A stretch of DNA of 64,000 nucleotides from Amyelois transitella (lineage: Eukaryota; Arthropoda; Insecta; Lepidoptera; Pyralidae), in assembly GCF_032362555.1 (NCBI RefSeq), contig NC_083505.1:13350001-13414000 (forward strand). Reading direction: 5' to 3'. Below, one piece after another: positions 40,207-51,040 of this stretch (the first letter of the stretch is position 1; every line of letters begins with the position of its first letter). The translations under genes and the position numbers were made by a program. A model generated the notes under the pieces. The model worked only from the letters and a program-made list of their open reading frames with translations, was not told the DNA's origin and did not search any database.

Positions 40207-40451
40207 TTATATGATCACGTCTATGTCCTTTGTGGGGTAGGCAGAGCCAACAGTCTTGACCGACTGATAGGCAATGTTCAGCTGTTCGACTTAATGATAG
40301 AATTAAGATTTAAATACTGACAGGTTGCTAGCCCATCGCCTAAAAGAGGAATCCCAAGTATATTTGCCTATCCCTTAGTCGCCTTTTATGGCATCCATGA
40401 GATGGAGTGGTCCTATACTTTTCTCTATTGGTGCCGGGAACCACACGGCAC
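40207..40451 (-). repeat. SINE-A, near full length
   Basis: TATATGATCACGTCTATGTC to the head CGGGAACCACACGGCAC. Confidence 0.9.
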
Positions 40452-41064
40452 ACATTTTATGTTGTAATTATCGAATTTGGTAACTGACCATCTAAATAAG
40501 TTGTACACTATAATATTATAGTAATATATTTCACACGTGCAAAAGAAAGAAGGGTCATAACTTTTATCTTCATACAATGGGCTGAAAAATTGTCATTAAA
40601 ATGTCAAACACAGTAGAACGTGGCATTTCAGTATTTTTTGTCTCTGTCCATCTCGTATGGAATTATTATAACGTGTACCTACTAATTATGTCTCAATTCC
40701 AATTCGTACAAATAGTTTCACTAACACACACAAGTTATTCACTCCAAAAACATATTTATTTTATTGAGTGCAATAAAATCAGTGGAATCTCTTTTTATTG
40801 ACACCAAAACACGGCTTTGGGAATATAACTCCGAACCCAATCACATTATAATGAACCGAGAAGGGCCCGCTTCTTAGGGGACGCTAAACGGGTTCCCTCA
40901 GTGCTAGTTTACGAAGCACATTAAAGAGATTATAGAAGTAGGACCAATGTTTAGATAAATGATTTGAATTTTAAAGTATTTTTTTTTTATTATTCAATCA
41001 TTAAAAACAATGTATTTTGATAGGTTACGTCAAGAGTCGACGAGATGAGAGAGTACAAATACTT
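40452..41064. other. No recognised feature
   Basis: AT-rich. 40845-40925 is less AT-rich but unrecognised. Confidence 0.4.
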
Positions 41065-41075
41065 ATGTGATTTCT

Positions 41076-41332
41076 ACATACATACATATGGTCACGTCTA
41101 TATCCCTTGCGGGGTAGACAGAGCCAACAGTCTTGAAAAGACTGAATGGTCACGTTCAGCTATTTTGCTTTATGATAGAATTGAGATTCATATAGTGACA
41201 GGTTGCTAGCCCATCGCCTAAAAAGAATCCAAGTTTGTAAGCCTATCCCTTAGTCGCCTTTTACGACATCCATGGGAAAGAGATGGAGTGGTCCTATTCT
41301 TGTTTGTATTGGTGCCGGGAACCACACGGCAC
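41076..41332 (-). repeat. SINE-A reference copy, full length with target duplication
   Basis: 257 bp, bounded exactly by ATGTGATTTCT at 41065-41075 and 41333-41343. Read 5' to 3' on the minus strand the family is: head hairpin GTGCCG-TGTGGTTC-CCGGCAC; CACTCCATCTCTTTCCCATG; GTCGTAAAAGGCGACTAAGG; CTTCTTTTAGGCGATGGGCT; CACTATTTGAATCTCAATTC; hairpin CAGTCTT-TTC-AAGACTG; CTCTGTCTACCCCGCAAGGG; end GACGTGATTATATG and (TATG)n. No open frame is shared between copies. Roughly 60 copies or pieces occur in the window. Target duplications of 8-13 bp, 5' truncations and the short tandem tail mark it as a retroposon. I see no convincing tRNA-type A/B boxes, so the promoter type is unknown. Confidence 0.93.
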
Positions 41333-41440
41333 ATGTGATTTCTGCACATCTATATGGAAAATGCGTGATTGCAACGTATAAAATACCATTGAATAAGACA
41401 CGGTACTTTATTTTTTCCTAACTCCAGATAGGGATAACAT

Positions 41441-41619
41441 AAGACGGGGTAGACAGAGACAACAGTCTCGAAAATACTGAAAGGCCACGTTCAGCTGTAT
41501 GGCTTTATGATGGATAGATATTCAAATAGCGACAGGAATCACAAGTTTTATTACAACACCCTTAGATCCACGGGAAAGAGATGGAGTATAGTACTTTTTT
41601 TCTATTGGTCCCGGGATCC
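41441..41619 (-). repeat. SINE-A, diverged
   Basis: ACGGGGTAGACAGAGACAAC to TCTATTGGTCCCGGGA; several deletions. Confidence 0.75.
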
Positions 41620-41725
41620 TTAAGAATCAAACAAGAACTCTTTCATTTATTATTTCCTTACTTAATTTTTAATGATATATGTATGTATAAGTGACGTAAT
41701 AATTCCTCAAACATTGTATGAAGTA

Positions 41726-41924
41726 ACTAGAGGCCGCCCGCGACTTCGTCCGCATGGAAACCCTATCAATCCCGCGGGAACTCTGGGATAAAAAGTAGCC
41801 TATGTGTTATTCTGGGTCTTCAGCTACCTACATACCAAATTTCATGGTAATCGGTTCAGTAGTTTTTGCGTGAAAGAGTAACAAACATCCATACAAACTT
41901 TCGCCTTTATAATAGTAGTAGGAT
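41726..41924 (+). repeat. Lep-L repeat, 199 bp
   Basis: Reads as identical to 31874-32072, 10 kb away. Confidence 0.85.
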
Positions 41925-42079
41925 GTTTGTTCTTTAACTATTTTGTGTTTCCGGTCATCGAGAAAAATGCATTTTCTATGAAACGGGGCTAACATCCGAC
42001 GGCCATCTTCCACGTACTACAGAGTCTTTGCGATGGAAGAATATTTTGAATAAGAGGAAATAAAAAATAAAAAAAATCC

Positions 42080-42175
42080 AAACTAATATTATAAATGTGA
42101 AAGTTTATTTGTTTGTTCGTAACCTCTTACCGGGTTATCTATATAGGGTACCTTTTCTTCCCGGTATAAACTATA
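42080..42175 (+). repeat. Lepidopteran repeat, left of the DNA transposon
   Basis: AACTAATATTATAAATGTGA, AAGTTTATTTGTTTGTTC, then CTTCCCGGTATAAACTATA. It continues after the insertion at 42651 (GTTCCCGTGGGATTTGCG), which recalls the CCCGCGGGAACTC part of Lep-L. Confidence 0.5.
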
Positions 42176-42648
42176 CAGGGTGACATTTAAAAAAGCATCC
42201 TTTTAAACATAGACTATACCCATGCTTCTGAGCCGTTTGAGCCTATTTTTATTTAAATTAAACGTCATCATTTTCACATTTTAAAAACCCTCAAAAACTA
42301 CGTCACACGCTTCAATACAGACCAATACTACAAAAAGAAATTAAAACTAAACATGTAAATAAGTGTCTGAAAAATAAATTATTTTTCTAGTATCAAGATC
42401 AAGTAAAGTACAGAGTTATCGAGATCGCTCAGCTGAATGAATTGTGTCGTTGACCTCTGAATCTTACGCGTCGCTTTTCCGCCGGCTGGGGTGATATGAC
42501 GTATTTAGGATCATGGATTTTGATACTTTTATTTTTTTTCGTACTTTCTGAAATATGAATCGATATTTTTCTTTTAACGTTTTTAAATATCCTTTAGATG
42601 AGTACATTTAACAGTTAAATTTATGCAGTTGAATTAAAAGTCACCCTG
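42176..42648. mobile_element. Non-autonomous DNA transposon, TA duplication
   Basis: 473 bp with inverted ends: CAGGGTGACATTTAA on the left and the reverse complement of CAGGGTGACTTTTAA on the right (one mismatch in 15). TA stands directly outside each end (42174-42175 and 42649-42650). Ends CAGGGTG... with TA duplication fit the Tc1/mariner superfamily. There is no transposase frame, so it needs an outside enzyme. Confidence 0.75.
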
Positions 42649-42753
42649 TAGTTCCCGTGGGATTTGCGAAAAACCTATATTCTTTTGTAGGTGGCGCTAA
42701 ATTCATTGGTTTTTATAGGTTGCGTTTAAATTGTTGTTTTTCCAAAGTTGATA

Positions 42754-42845
42754 ACGCTATCCCTTAGTCACCTTTTACGATATCCATGGGTAAGAGATGG
42801 AGTGGTCCTATTCTTTTTGTATTAGTGCCAGGAACCACGCGGCAT
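42754..42845 (-). repeat. SINE-A, 5' part with head
   Basis: CTATCCCTTAGTCACCTTTT to GTGCCAGGAACCACGCGGCA. Confidence 0.85.
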
Positions 42846-43149
42846 TGTAAGAACTATAAATAAATATTAAGATTTCTTAGATCACGACTGAAAAATACTC
42901 TTTTTCCAAGCTGCGTAGGTATTGTTATTTCGCGTCAACTCAAAGGGAAGACAAACAAAAAAACAAATTCAATAGACGTACTCGAGTTAAAGTTTTAAAC
43001 TCCATCCAGTGATTCTAGTATTTGAAACAGGGATGCTTCTAGTTTTCCTAGTATAGACACTCATGTCTAACTTTTTTTAGGGTTCCGTACCCGAATCAGA
43101 ACATAAACCTTATGGTTGACATCTGTCTGTATTTTCTTTATAATAATCA
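42846..43149. other. Mostly unrecognised
   Basis: 43074-43130 (TTTTTTTAGGGTTCCGTACC) is a phrase common in lepidopteran retroelements; too short to classify. Confidence 0.4.
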
Positions 43150-43355
43150 TTCATTCATATAATTAAGTCTTTATCCCCTGCGGGCTAGACAGAGCCAGCA
43201 GTCTCGAAAGACTGATGGGCCACGTTCAGCTGTTAAGCTTAATGATAGGAATTGAGATTTAAATAGTGACGGGTTGCTAGCCCATCGCCTAAAAGAAGAA
43301 TCCCAAGTTTATAAGCTCATCACTTAATCACCCTTTACGACATCCATGGGAAAGT
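43150..43355 (-). repeat. SINE-A, head lost
   Basis: TCATTCATATAATTAAGTCT to TTACGACATCCATGGGAAAG. Confidence 0.85.
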
Positions 43356-44108
43356 AATCCTAGTAGTAGAAAGTAGTCCTTTTCCAAACGCTCTCACACG
43401 CTCGTCTATATTTTTTTAACTGCGCATCACGGATTTTAACCGGGCCACCTTACCTTATACGGATCCCTCTAATACACGGATACTATTCACCCTTACTCAG
43501 TTTTTGTGCACAAGGTAAGATTCCTTGGGAAAAGAGGAAATTCTTTTGTGCCTCAAATAAGAATCTTTCCCGTTCTGTCGGTTTAGTTTAGCTGGCTTAA
43601 TGACCCTTCTTCTAAAAGGAAATTGAAGATCGCAAAAGCGTATATTGAAGTGAGAGTACATTAAGATCTCAAACTAATAGGATTATCTATCACTACGTCG
43701 CATGTAGCAGTTGAGGATTTTATATAATTTATTCGAGTAATGACATTACAAAATTAGGAGGATTTCACAAAGAAAAAGTGTGAATAACTATTTGGTTGGT
43801 ATTCTATCTTTACATAACATTAAAATAATTTTAATTTTACAAATACTTACAGTCAATGAAAACATTTATTAAAAAAAAACCTTACGCATTGAAATTAATT
43901 AACACCCAAGTCGAGTCGTGTTATTGACATTTTGGCACAGAGTAGGTAAAATACAGAGAGTCCTAGCTATTTAGCTACCTTTAATACTTAGCAAAAAGGG
44001 TCAAAAAATTCAAAAAGTATTAGTGAAAGCCGATGAAAATTATTTGAGCAATATACATGCACATACAAGTGGAACAAAAAAGTATATAAAAAGCTTACTT
44101 ATATCTAA
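43356..44108. other. No recognised feature
   Basis: AT-rich. No gene or clear repeat. Confidence 0.4.
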
Positions 44109-44320
44109 CATACACGTCATGTTACCACGTACTTATCCCTTACGGGTACCCAGAGCCAACAGTCGTAAAAATACCGAAAGGCCACATTCAGCTGTATGGC
44201 CCAATAATGGAACAGAGATTCAAATAATGACATTTTACAAGCGATGAGTGCTTAGGAGAAGAATGTGAAGTTTATTAGTTTTTCACTTGATTGACTTTTA
44301 CATTATGCACGGGAAGGACA
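44109..44320 (-). repeat. SINE-A, strongly diverged
   Basis: CATACACGTCATGTTACC, CAGAGCCAACAGTCG, AAAGGCCACATTCAGCTGTA remain alignable. Confidence 0.65.
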
Positions 44321-44881
44321 CCGTTCCTTATAACTGAAGACATAATAATAGACAAAATCTACTCATTTCAACCACAAAAGTAAAAAGCAGAAATAGCTAT
44401 CAAATGGCTGTCAAAATATACAACGGCCTCAATGAGGATATAAAATCGCTATCTCTGAATGCCTTTAAACTAAATTAAAACAGTGGCTTATCGAAAAATC
44501 GTTTTATACTGTTGACGAGAAAATTTAATATGACATTATTTTAATTTTCATTTCAATTTTAATTTTAATTTAATTTTAATTTTCTGTATTTTTGCATGCC
44601 ATGAATGGTTAAATGCGCGAAATTTATATGCTTTGTAAAGTATTTGTATTTCACTACCAGAACAGTATAGAAGCAAAATTTCACACGGGATTACCAAGAA
44701 CTATTGTTTTCCTGTTTGGTTAGCTGGTAAACTAATGGTCGGCTTTTGGACAACAAAGTTTTAAATAAATAAGTAAATAATTGATGGCAAACAATAATAT
44801 ATAACAGCTAATAAAGACGTGAAAATTTTCTATCTAAGAAATGCCTGCACATAAAAAAATCTGATATTAACTTCATCATTA
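44321..44881. other. Mostly unrecognised; ATTTTA simple repeat
   Basis: 44530-44585 is a degenerate ATTTTA/ATTTCA tandem repeat. Otherwise nothing. Confidence 0.5.
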
Positions 44882-44937
44882 TTATTTCTGCCGTAGGACG
44901 TCCACTGCTGAACATAAGCCTTCCCCATATTTAACTT
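44882..44937. repeat. Fragment of a common lepidopteran repeat
   Basis: GCCGTAGGACGTCCACTGCT and GAACATAAGCCTTCCCCA, a motif widely dispersed in moth and butterfly genomes. Only about 55 bases. Confidence 0.5.
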
Positions 44938-44940
44938 ATT

Positions 44941-45096
44941 CATACATACATACATACATATGGTCACGTTTATATCCCTTGCGGGGTAGACAGAGCCAAC
45001 AGTCTTGAAAAGACTGAATGGCCACGTTCAGCTATTTGGCTTAACGATAGAATTGAGATTCAACTAGTGACAGGTTGCTAGCCCATCGCCTAATAA
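44941..45096 (-). repeat. SINE-A, 3' part
   Basis: CATACATACATACATATGGT to GCCCATCGCCTAATAAG. Confidence 0.85.
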
Positions 45097-45527
45097 GAAT
45101 CGCTTCGCTTTCAATTCAAGTAAAATAAGTACAAAAAACAAAAAGTGGACTTTTTAAATCATCTGTGACTTATTTACTCTGTAATCCCAAACGCTAACGT
45201 ATTCAAATATTTTGTAGACGAAATTTATTGACTTAACGATCAACTCCCAACATTCAGTTAATTCCTAGGCACTAAATCAGTCTAGGATAAAATGTCAGTC
45301 GTGCTAACATTTGAATATTACCTAAGTGTTAATTTTCTCGCTTGCGTTCAGCCGTTCGGTTCGTAATGCCTGTGCTGTGATTGTGACACACTGTCATGTA
45401 GATTGTGGAATAGACTTCACAGCTTTTTTTAACATATTTAATTTATTTACTTGGAAAAGGCACATCAACAGTAACACACCTTGCAGTCTATCCCGAAGAT
45501 CGTTTGGAGTTTATAAATTTTCTTTTT
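45097..45527. other. No recognised feature
   Basis: Nothing recognised. Confidence 0.4.
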
Positions 45528-45766
45528 GTGCCGTGTGGTTCCCAGCACTTTGAAGCCACTCCATATCTTTCCTATGGATGTCGTGAAACGCGACTAAGGT
45601 AAAGGCTAATCAATTTGTGATTCTTCTTGTAGGTGATGGGCTAGCAACCTTCCACTATTTGAATCTCGATTCCATCATTTAGCTACACAGTTGGACGTGA
45701 CTTTTCAGTTTTTCCAAGTATGTTGGTTCTATCTACCCCGCGAGGGATTTAGTCGTGAATATATGA
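45528..45766 (+). repeat. SINE-A, diverged
   Basis: Head GTGCCGTGTGGTTCCCAGCA to a changed 3' end (TTTAGTCGTGAATATATGAC). Confidence 0.85.
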
Positions 45767-46140
45767 CTATAATGATGATGATTTTTCTTTAAGTGAAATA
45801 TGTCAAGCAAAAATATTGATGTGTTTTGGTCTAGAGGAGCCACACTACCTGGTCAAAAAAAAACCAAGTAGCGATACTTAGTTTATCCAACGTACTCGTG
45901 TTTGTTGCCTGATCTAGACGGCCGTGTGTCGTCGTTCAGCATTCTGGGCACGTAATGAAGCGCCTGCAGCCAGCTCCTGACACGTCGACGTTTACCGACG
46001 GCCTTTATCAATATTTGTATCGACCTCTGTTCTGAGCACAAAAAGAGAGGTTCTTAAAGTGATTGAGAGTGTACCGTTGCTTACCCGTTCTAAAGGACTT
46101 AGTTAAAAACTTCTTTTGAAACATACATACATATAATGTC
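45767..46140. other. No recognised feature
   Basis: 45900-46030 is less AT-rich (CACGTCGACGTTTACCGACG) but matches nothing that I know. Confidence 0.35.
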
Positions 46141-46308
46141 TCCAACCCATATGAATAAGATCACGCCTCTTTCTCGGTAGAGTTGGCAGAGACTACATTA
46201 ATCCACTTGTCACGATCCCCGCATACTTCTTACATTTTCATAACTCTCTTTATTCAAACTCGGCGGTTTCGGGTACTCTTGACCTGACCTTTCGCCAGGA
46301 TGTTCTCA
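46141..46308 (-). pseudogene. RTE-A C-terminal fragment
   Basis: AAGATCACGCCTCTTTCTCG to TCGCCAGGATGTTCTC. A SINE-A tail abuts its 5' end. Confidence 0.75.
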
Positions 46309-46527
46309 ACATACATACATACATATGGTCACGTCTATATCCCTTGTGGGGTAGACAGAGCCAACAGTCTTGAAAAGACTGATACGCCACGCACAGCTAT
46401 TTGGCTTAATGATAGAATTGAGAATCAAATAGTGACCCTATCCCTTAGTCGCCTTTTACGACATCCGTGGGGAAGAGATGGAGTAGTCCTATTCTTTTTT
46501 CTATTGGTGCCGGCAACCACACGGCAC
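46309..46527 (-). repeat. SINE-A, middle deleted
   Basis: ACATACATACATACATATGG; after AATCAAATAGTGAC it jumps to CCTATCCCTTAGTCGCC, then the head GTGCCGGCAACCACACGGCA. Confidence 0.85.
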
Positions 46528-46655
46528 TGTGTAACACACACATGTTCTCAATTTGATCAAGATCCTCATTTGATTTATCAAAACGTTGGTGCAGCGTCGC
46601 GTCCCATCTCTGAACTTTCACAGGCATAACTATAGACCAAATCTAGTATAAAAAA

Positions 46656-46928
46656 CTAGCTGTGCCCGCGTCTTCATCTGCGTGGAATAGTTATTTTGGG
46701 TATCATTGAAGCCCTCAAGGAGGCCCTCAATGATGGCCCCGTTTTTTTTTCACATTTTCCATTATTTCTTCGCTCCCAAAAGTTGCAGCGTGATGTTATA
46801 TAGCCTAAAGCCTTCCTCGACAAATGGTCTATACAACACACTAAGAATTTATCAATACGAACCAGTAGTTCCTGAGATAAGCGCGTTCAAACAAACAAAC
46901 TTTTCAGCTTTATAATATTAGTATAGAT
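46656..46928 (+). repeat. Lep-C repeat
   Basis: Full-length plus copy, CTAGCTGTGCCCGCGTCTTC to TTTATAATATTAGTATAGAT. The phrase AGGCCCTCAATGATGG is locally duplicated and altered. Confidence 0.85.
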
Positions 46929-47332
46929 AACCCCAATCCCTCACATACACAAAACGAACGTTGAAATTACAAATCTCCATACATCCACTAATTAATATGC
47001 TGTTGGTATTTGCTGAATTCATTACACAGCTCCCGGCTTTCCATTACCTTCTGATGAACGCGATCGCATCAGTTGATTTGTTTTTGAAATGCTCAACAAA
47101 TTGTTCAATTAAATTGAATTATGCGTATCGCGAGAGCGGTTGCTTATTGCAATTCGCGCTGTTGGATAACAGATATATCGGATTATTATTAATTTTCTAC
47201 GAGTTTAACTGCAGTGCGCGAATTTTGGGAAATCCCCTATATAATAAATATAAAATATAAATAAATCCCTTATAATAAGCTCTAGGAACGGCAATTGCAC
47301 AAACATTTTTTTTTAGTTATTTTAGACCTGGG
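46929..47332. other. No recognised feature
   Basis: A frame of about 100 codons (46961-47260) has no recognisable family; I regard it as chance. Confidence 0.35.
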
Positions 47333-47490
47333 CATGCATATTTCCCTTGCGGGGTAGACAGAGCTAACAGTCTTGAAAAGACTGAAAGACCATGTTCAGC
47401 TGAATGGCTAAGTGTAATATTGAGATTCAAATAGTGACAGGTTGCTAGCTCATCGCTTCTAAGAATAATCCTAAATTTATTAGTACTTAG
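47333..47490 (-). repeat. SINE-A, 3' part
   Basis: TTTCCCTTGCGGGGTAGACA to AATCCTAAATTTATTAG; tail lost. Confidence 0.75.
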
Positions 47491-48434
47491 TTCATTCCTG
47501 GGCATAGCTGCAGACGGTATTAAATAAAATACTGTTATAGAGATTGTTCGATTCATCTTATAATATGTTTGAGAAACAAAAAATAATTGACTGAAGTTTT
47601 ACCAAATATTTACACAATTTTTAGGGTTGAATTAATTTAAAACAATAACTGTAAAAGTTCGCTGAACACCAGACAGAATTCGTAATGAATGGCCCAAAAC
47701 TTTTGATTGGCGGACAGACCCTTAATTTTGTGGTGTGTTCCCTTTGATTCTCATAGTTAAGTCCCGAAATACGTTACTTTTGTTATGACTTTAGTTACAT
47801 AGAGAAGATAATAATTAGGTTTGTAGATGCAATAAGGCGAAATGAAAGGAATTAGAATTAAAAAATCTGTTTAATATTTTTACCGCCCACGTTTTAGCAG
47901 TGGATGTATCGAAGATATTAGGTTGGTTGGAAAAATATATATAATCTATAACTTGCTTATAAAATAAGTACTGAGTTAATGTGTTATAGTCGTTTAACAT
48001 AAGGATTACCATACATACATTGCATTAAAAATATATTATGTAAAAAATGTTTTTTTTATAAACGTCATTCATAAATTTAATTTAGGAAAGAAAATTGTCT
48101 AAAGCACAAAGTACCGTTACAACTAAAAATCAGTAATAAATTATTGCTGTATGAAAAGTTTTTTTTGAAAAGTGATTTTTTAAAATAATAAAACTTATAT
48201 AAAAATGTGAGAGACAAAAGGAACACACCTTTTCTTTGTTTAGTCTGTCGCTTGGGTAAACTTCACATACAGACATTCATTTACATACGTAAGTGATTTC
48301 AAACGTAATGCCCTGGTAATTGACTTTCACGGGAATGACGTCAGGACTTGGTGTTCTTAAAAATTTAATCGGGAATGTGATTACACGAAGCCTTAACCTG
48401 TATTTATATTAGGGTATAAGGGGCAAAATTACAT
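47491..48434. other. Repeat-poor AT-rich stretch
   Basis: About 0.9 kb with no gene or family that I recognise. Confidence 0.4.
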
Positions 48435-48497
48435 ATATGTGGAAAGATTAAGTTTTCCTACTCCTCCAGAAAACAGGCGTGACGTTATGTATGTATG
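48435..48497 (+). pseudogene. RTE-A 3' end
   Basis: ATGTGGAAAGATTAAG, CTACTCCTCCAGAAAACAGG, CGTGACGTTATGTATGTATG. A SINE-A inserted in its tail. Confidence 0.75.
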
Positions 48498-48761
48498 CAT
48501 ATAATACATACATATAATCACGTCTATATCCCTTGCAGTGTAGACAGAGCCAACAGTCTTGAAAAGACTGATAGGCCACGTTCAGCTGTTTGGCTTTATG
48601 ATGGAATTGAGATTCAAATAGTGACAGGTTGCTAGCCCATCGCCTAAAAGAAGAATCCCATGTTTATAAGCCTATCCCTTAGTCGCCTTTTACGACATCC
48701 ATGGGAACGAGATGGAGTGGTCCTATTCTTTTTTTTATTGGTGCCGGGAGCCACACGGCAC
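48498..48761 (-). repeat. SINE-A, full length, inserted in an RTE-A tail
   Basis: The flanking TATGTATGTATG at 48486-48497 and 48762-48773 is a 12-bp duplication made from the RTE-A tail itself. The copy is complete and little mutated. Confidence 0.88.
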
Positions 48762-48795
48762 TATGTATGTATGACAGATATGTTTTTATACAGGT

Positions 48796-48925
48796 ACCCA
48801 GGTGCCCTGATCAATACTAGGTTTGGCTCCCCTGAAAGTATGAAGAATACAGACGAGTGTTTCTTCATGTAAAATTCCGACTAGTTCACTCCAAGATCGT
48901 GGTCATAGTGTGAACATCATTCTCA
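48796..48925 (+). repeat. SINE-S, strongly diverged
   Basis: ACTAGGTTTGGCTCCCCTGA, TTCATGTAAAATTCCGACTA, CACTCCAAGATCGTGGTCAT. Confidence 0.5.
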
Positions 48926-49196
48926 TCACCTGAGAACTGAGGTTGCGACTTGTTAACAAACACTTAAAAACACTCTACAATTGTCAGATAAGATAAGTTT
49001 AAGCTAAATTTATTTGCCAAAACATGTGTACATAACATATAAATGCATTTAAGATGTCAAAGTTAAACTAGTGTTCCAACATGTTTTACCGTCATGTCAG
49101 TGTGCAAATAATAAAAGTACATAATGAAAATATGTACCTATAATGAGATTTTAAGTGCAAATTACATAGTCAAAAATATTTAAGTATATACATATG

Positions 49197-49605
49197 CATA
49201 ATCCGTACTAATATTATAAATGCGAAAGCCTGTCTGTCTGTTCCTCTTTGACGGCCGAACCACTGAACCGATTTTGATAAAATTTGATGTGTATATAGTT
49301 TAAAACCCGAGTTCAAACATAAGCTACGTTTTTTTTTCAAAAATCGACCCCCAAAATACTCAAATGGGGGGTTGAAAGTTCCGTTCGCCATTATGTCATA
49401 CGCATTTTATTCGGAGATCTATTGCTTAGGTAATAGGTTCGAATTTGAATCGTATGTAATGAAGCGACACAAAATTGTGAAAATGATAAAAAAAAAAGTA
49501 AGGGATAACCTTAACTATGGGATGAAAAAATATTATTTTTATGTACGGAACCCTATGTGCATAAATTCAACTCACGATTTGTCGATTTTATGAACATTTT
49601 ATTGT
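49197..49605 (+). repeat. Lepidopteran repeat, TACTAATATTATAAATGCG family
   Basis: CCGTACTAATATTATAAATG, CGAACCACTGAACCGATTTT, then AAATCGACCCCCAAAATACT and GAACCCTATGTGC. Such sequences are common dispersed lepidopteran repeats. The right edge is unsure and there is no coding signal. Confidence 0.5.
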
Positions 49606-49825
49606 CAATCAAATGTATTTATTTTGAGATGTCACTCAAGGAGAATGTTAAAATCACACTCCCACGCCCGTGAAATGTTATTTTAACAAATACGCACGTA
49701 AGATATAATAATTCGGCAAAATTTTTAACCTTTCATAGCTCTTGTGACCTTCTCGTGTGACGAAACCTTTATTATTGAAAATAAATCTTTTTTTAGTCCT
49801 GGCATTACATTTTCTTAGTACTTTT

Positions 49826-49862
49826 TTTTTGGGACAAATTACACAGATTGAGCCAGCCTGTA
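49826..49862 (-). repeat. SINE-T 3' end
   Basis: GGGACAAATTACACAGATTG and AGCCAGCC match the terminal part of SINE-T at 39699. Confidence 0.6.
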
Positions 49863-49944
49863 CTTTAGTACTTAGACTTTTATAAAGAGACATGAAAGAT
49901 TACTTTTATTTGTTTTATATTTTGATCGATTAGTCAATGAAAAG

Positions 49945-50022
49945 TGAACTTGGATCATGGTCAAACGCGCCTTCTGGGCTCTTCTCTAGAGAGCTGAGAA
50001 TGTAAGAGGACGTAACGCCTGG
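49945..50022 (+). repeat. SINE-S fragment
   Basis: GGATCATGGTCAAACGCG, GGGCTCTTCTCTAGAGAGCT; diverged. Confidence 0.5.
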
Positions 50023-50033
50023 AGTGGCCTAAT

Positions 50034-50299
50034 CTATACTAAAATAATAAACCTGAAGAGTTTGTTTGTTTGAACGCGCTAATCTCAGGAACTACTGGTT
50101 CGAATTGAAAAATTCTTCTTGCGTTGAATAGACCATTTAACAAGGAAGGCTTAAGGCTATATAATATCACGCTGCAACTATAAGGAGCGAAGAAATAATG
50201 GAAAATATGAAAAATACGGGGAAATTTATTCAGCCTTGAGGGCTTCAATGATGCCCAATATAAGTATTCCACGCGTACGAATTTGCGGGCACAGCTAGT
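50034..50299 (-). repeat. Lep-C repeat
   Basis: Full-length minus copy, TATACTAAAATAATAAACCT to TGCGGGCACAGCTAG. Confidence 0.85.
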
Positions 50300-50604
50300 T
50301 CTAAATAAACCTTAACACCCAGGTAACAAATGCTATATTTCAACGAATGTGCCTTAATGTGCTATTCCCTATGTACCTGTCAGTTTGTTTCCCGCAGACA
50401 ATCAAAGTGCAATTCATCATAGCACCGGAAATGCGAGCTGGCGTCACATCAGATAGTGGGGAGTCATAGTGATGTCGGTAGTAAGTTTTTTACACAAATA
50501 ATTTAATGAAAAATTATATAACGTAACATATATGAGGATGTTACCAGTACTAAATCCAGGTGGGAGAAGGTATATTTTTATCCAGCTAAAATATTATAAA
50601 CATA

Positions 50605-51040
50605 CTAGCTGTGCCCGCGACTTCGTCCGCTTGGAATAGTTATTTTGGGCATCATTGAAGCCTTGGGATTCTTCTTTTAGGCGATGGGCTAGCAACCTGT
50701 CACTATTTGAATCTCAATCATATCTTAAAGCCAAATAGCTGAACGTGGCCTATCAGTTTTTGCAAGACTGTAGGCTCTGTCAACCCCGCAAGGGATATAG
50801 ACGTGATTATATGTATGTATCATTGAAGCCCTCAAGGATGAATAATTTACCTCGTTTTTTTTTCACATTTTCCATTATTTCTTCGCGCTAATAGTTGCAG
50901 AGTGATGTTATAAATAGCCTTTCTCGATAAATGGTCTAATCAACACAAAAATAATTGTTCAATTCGAACCAGTAGTTCCTGAGATTAGCGCGTTCAAACA
51001 AACAAACAAACTTTTCAGCTTTATAATATTAGTATAGATA
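50605..51040 (+). repeat. Lep-C repeat split by a SINE-A
   Basis: CTAGCTGTGCCCGCGACTTC to 50662, then a SINE-A insertion, then the rest from 50819 to TTAGTATAGAT. ATCATTGAAGCC is duplicated at the breakpoints. Confidence 0.9.
50663..50818 (+). repeat. SINE-A, 5'-truncated, nested in Lep-C
   Basis: 156 bp starting TTGGGATTCTTCTTTTAGGC and ending ATTATATGTATGT. A 12-bp duplication of Lep-C sequence (ATCATTGAAGCC) surrounds it (50651-50662 and 50819-50830). This shows 5' truncation at integration. Confidence 0.93.

Noticed and set aside
46961-47260. A 99-codon frame with hydrophobic stretches
   Set aside because: No family resemblance, AT-rich chance composition, and no splice or promoter context.
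49197-49605. A Helitron
   Set aside because: The repeat is of lepidopteran type, but I could not see the TC...CTRR ends with a 3' hairpin or an A/T insertion site.
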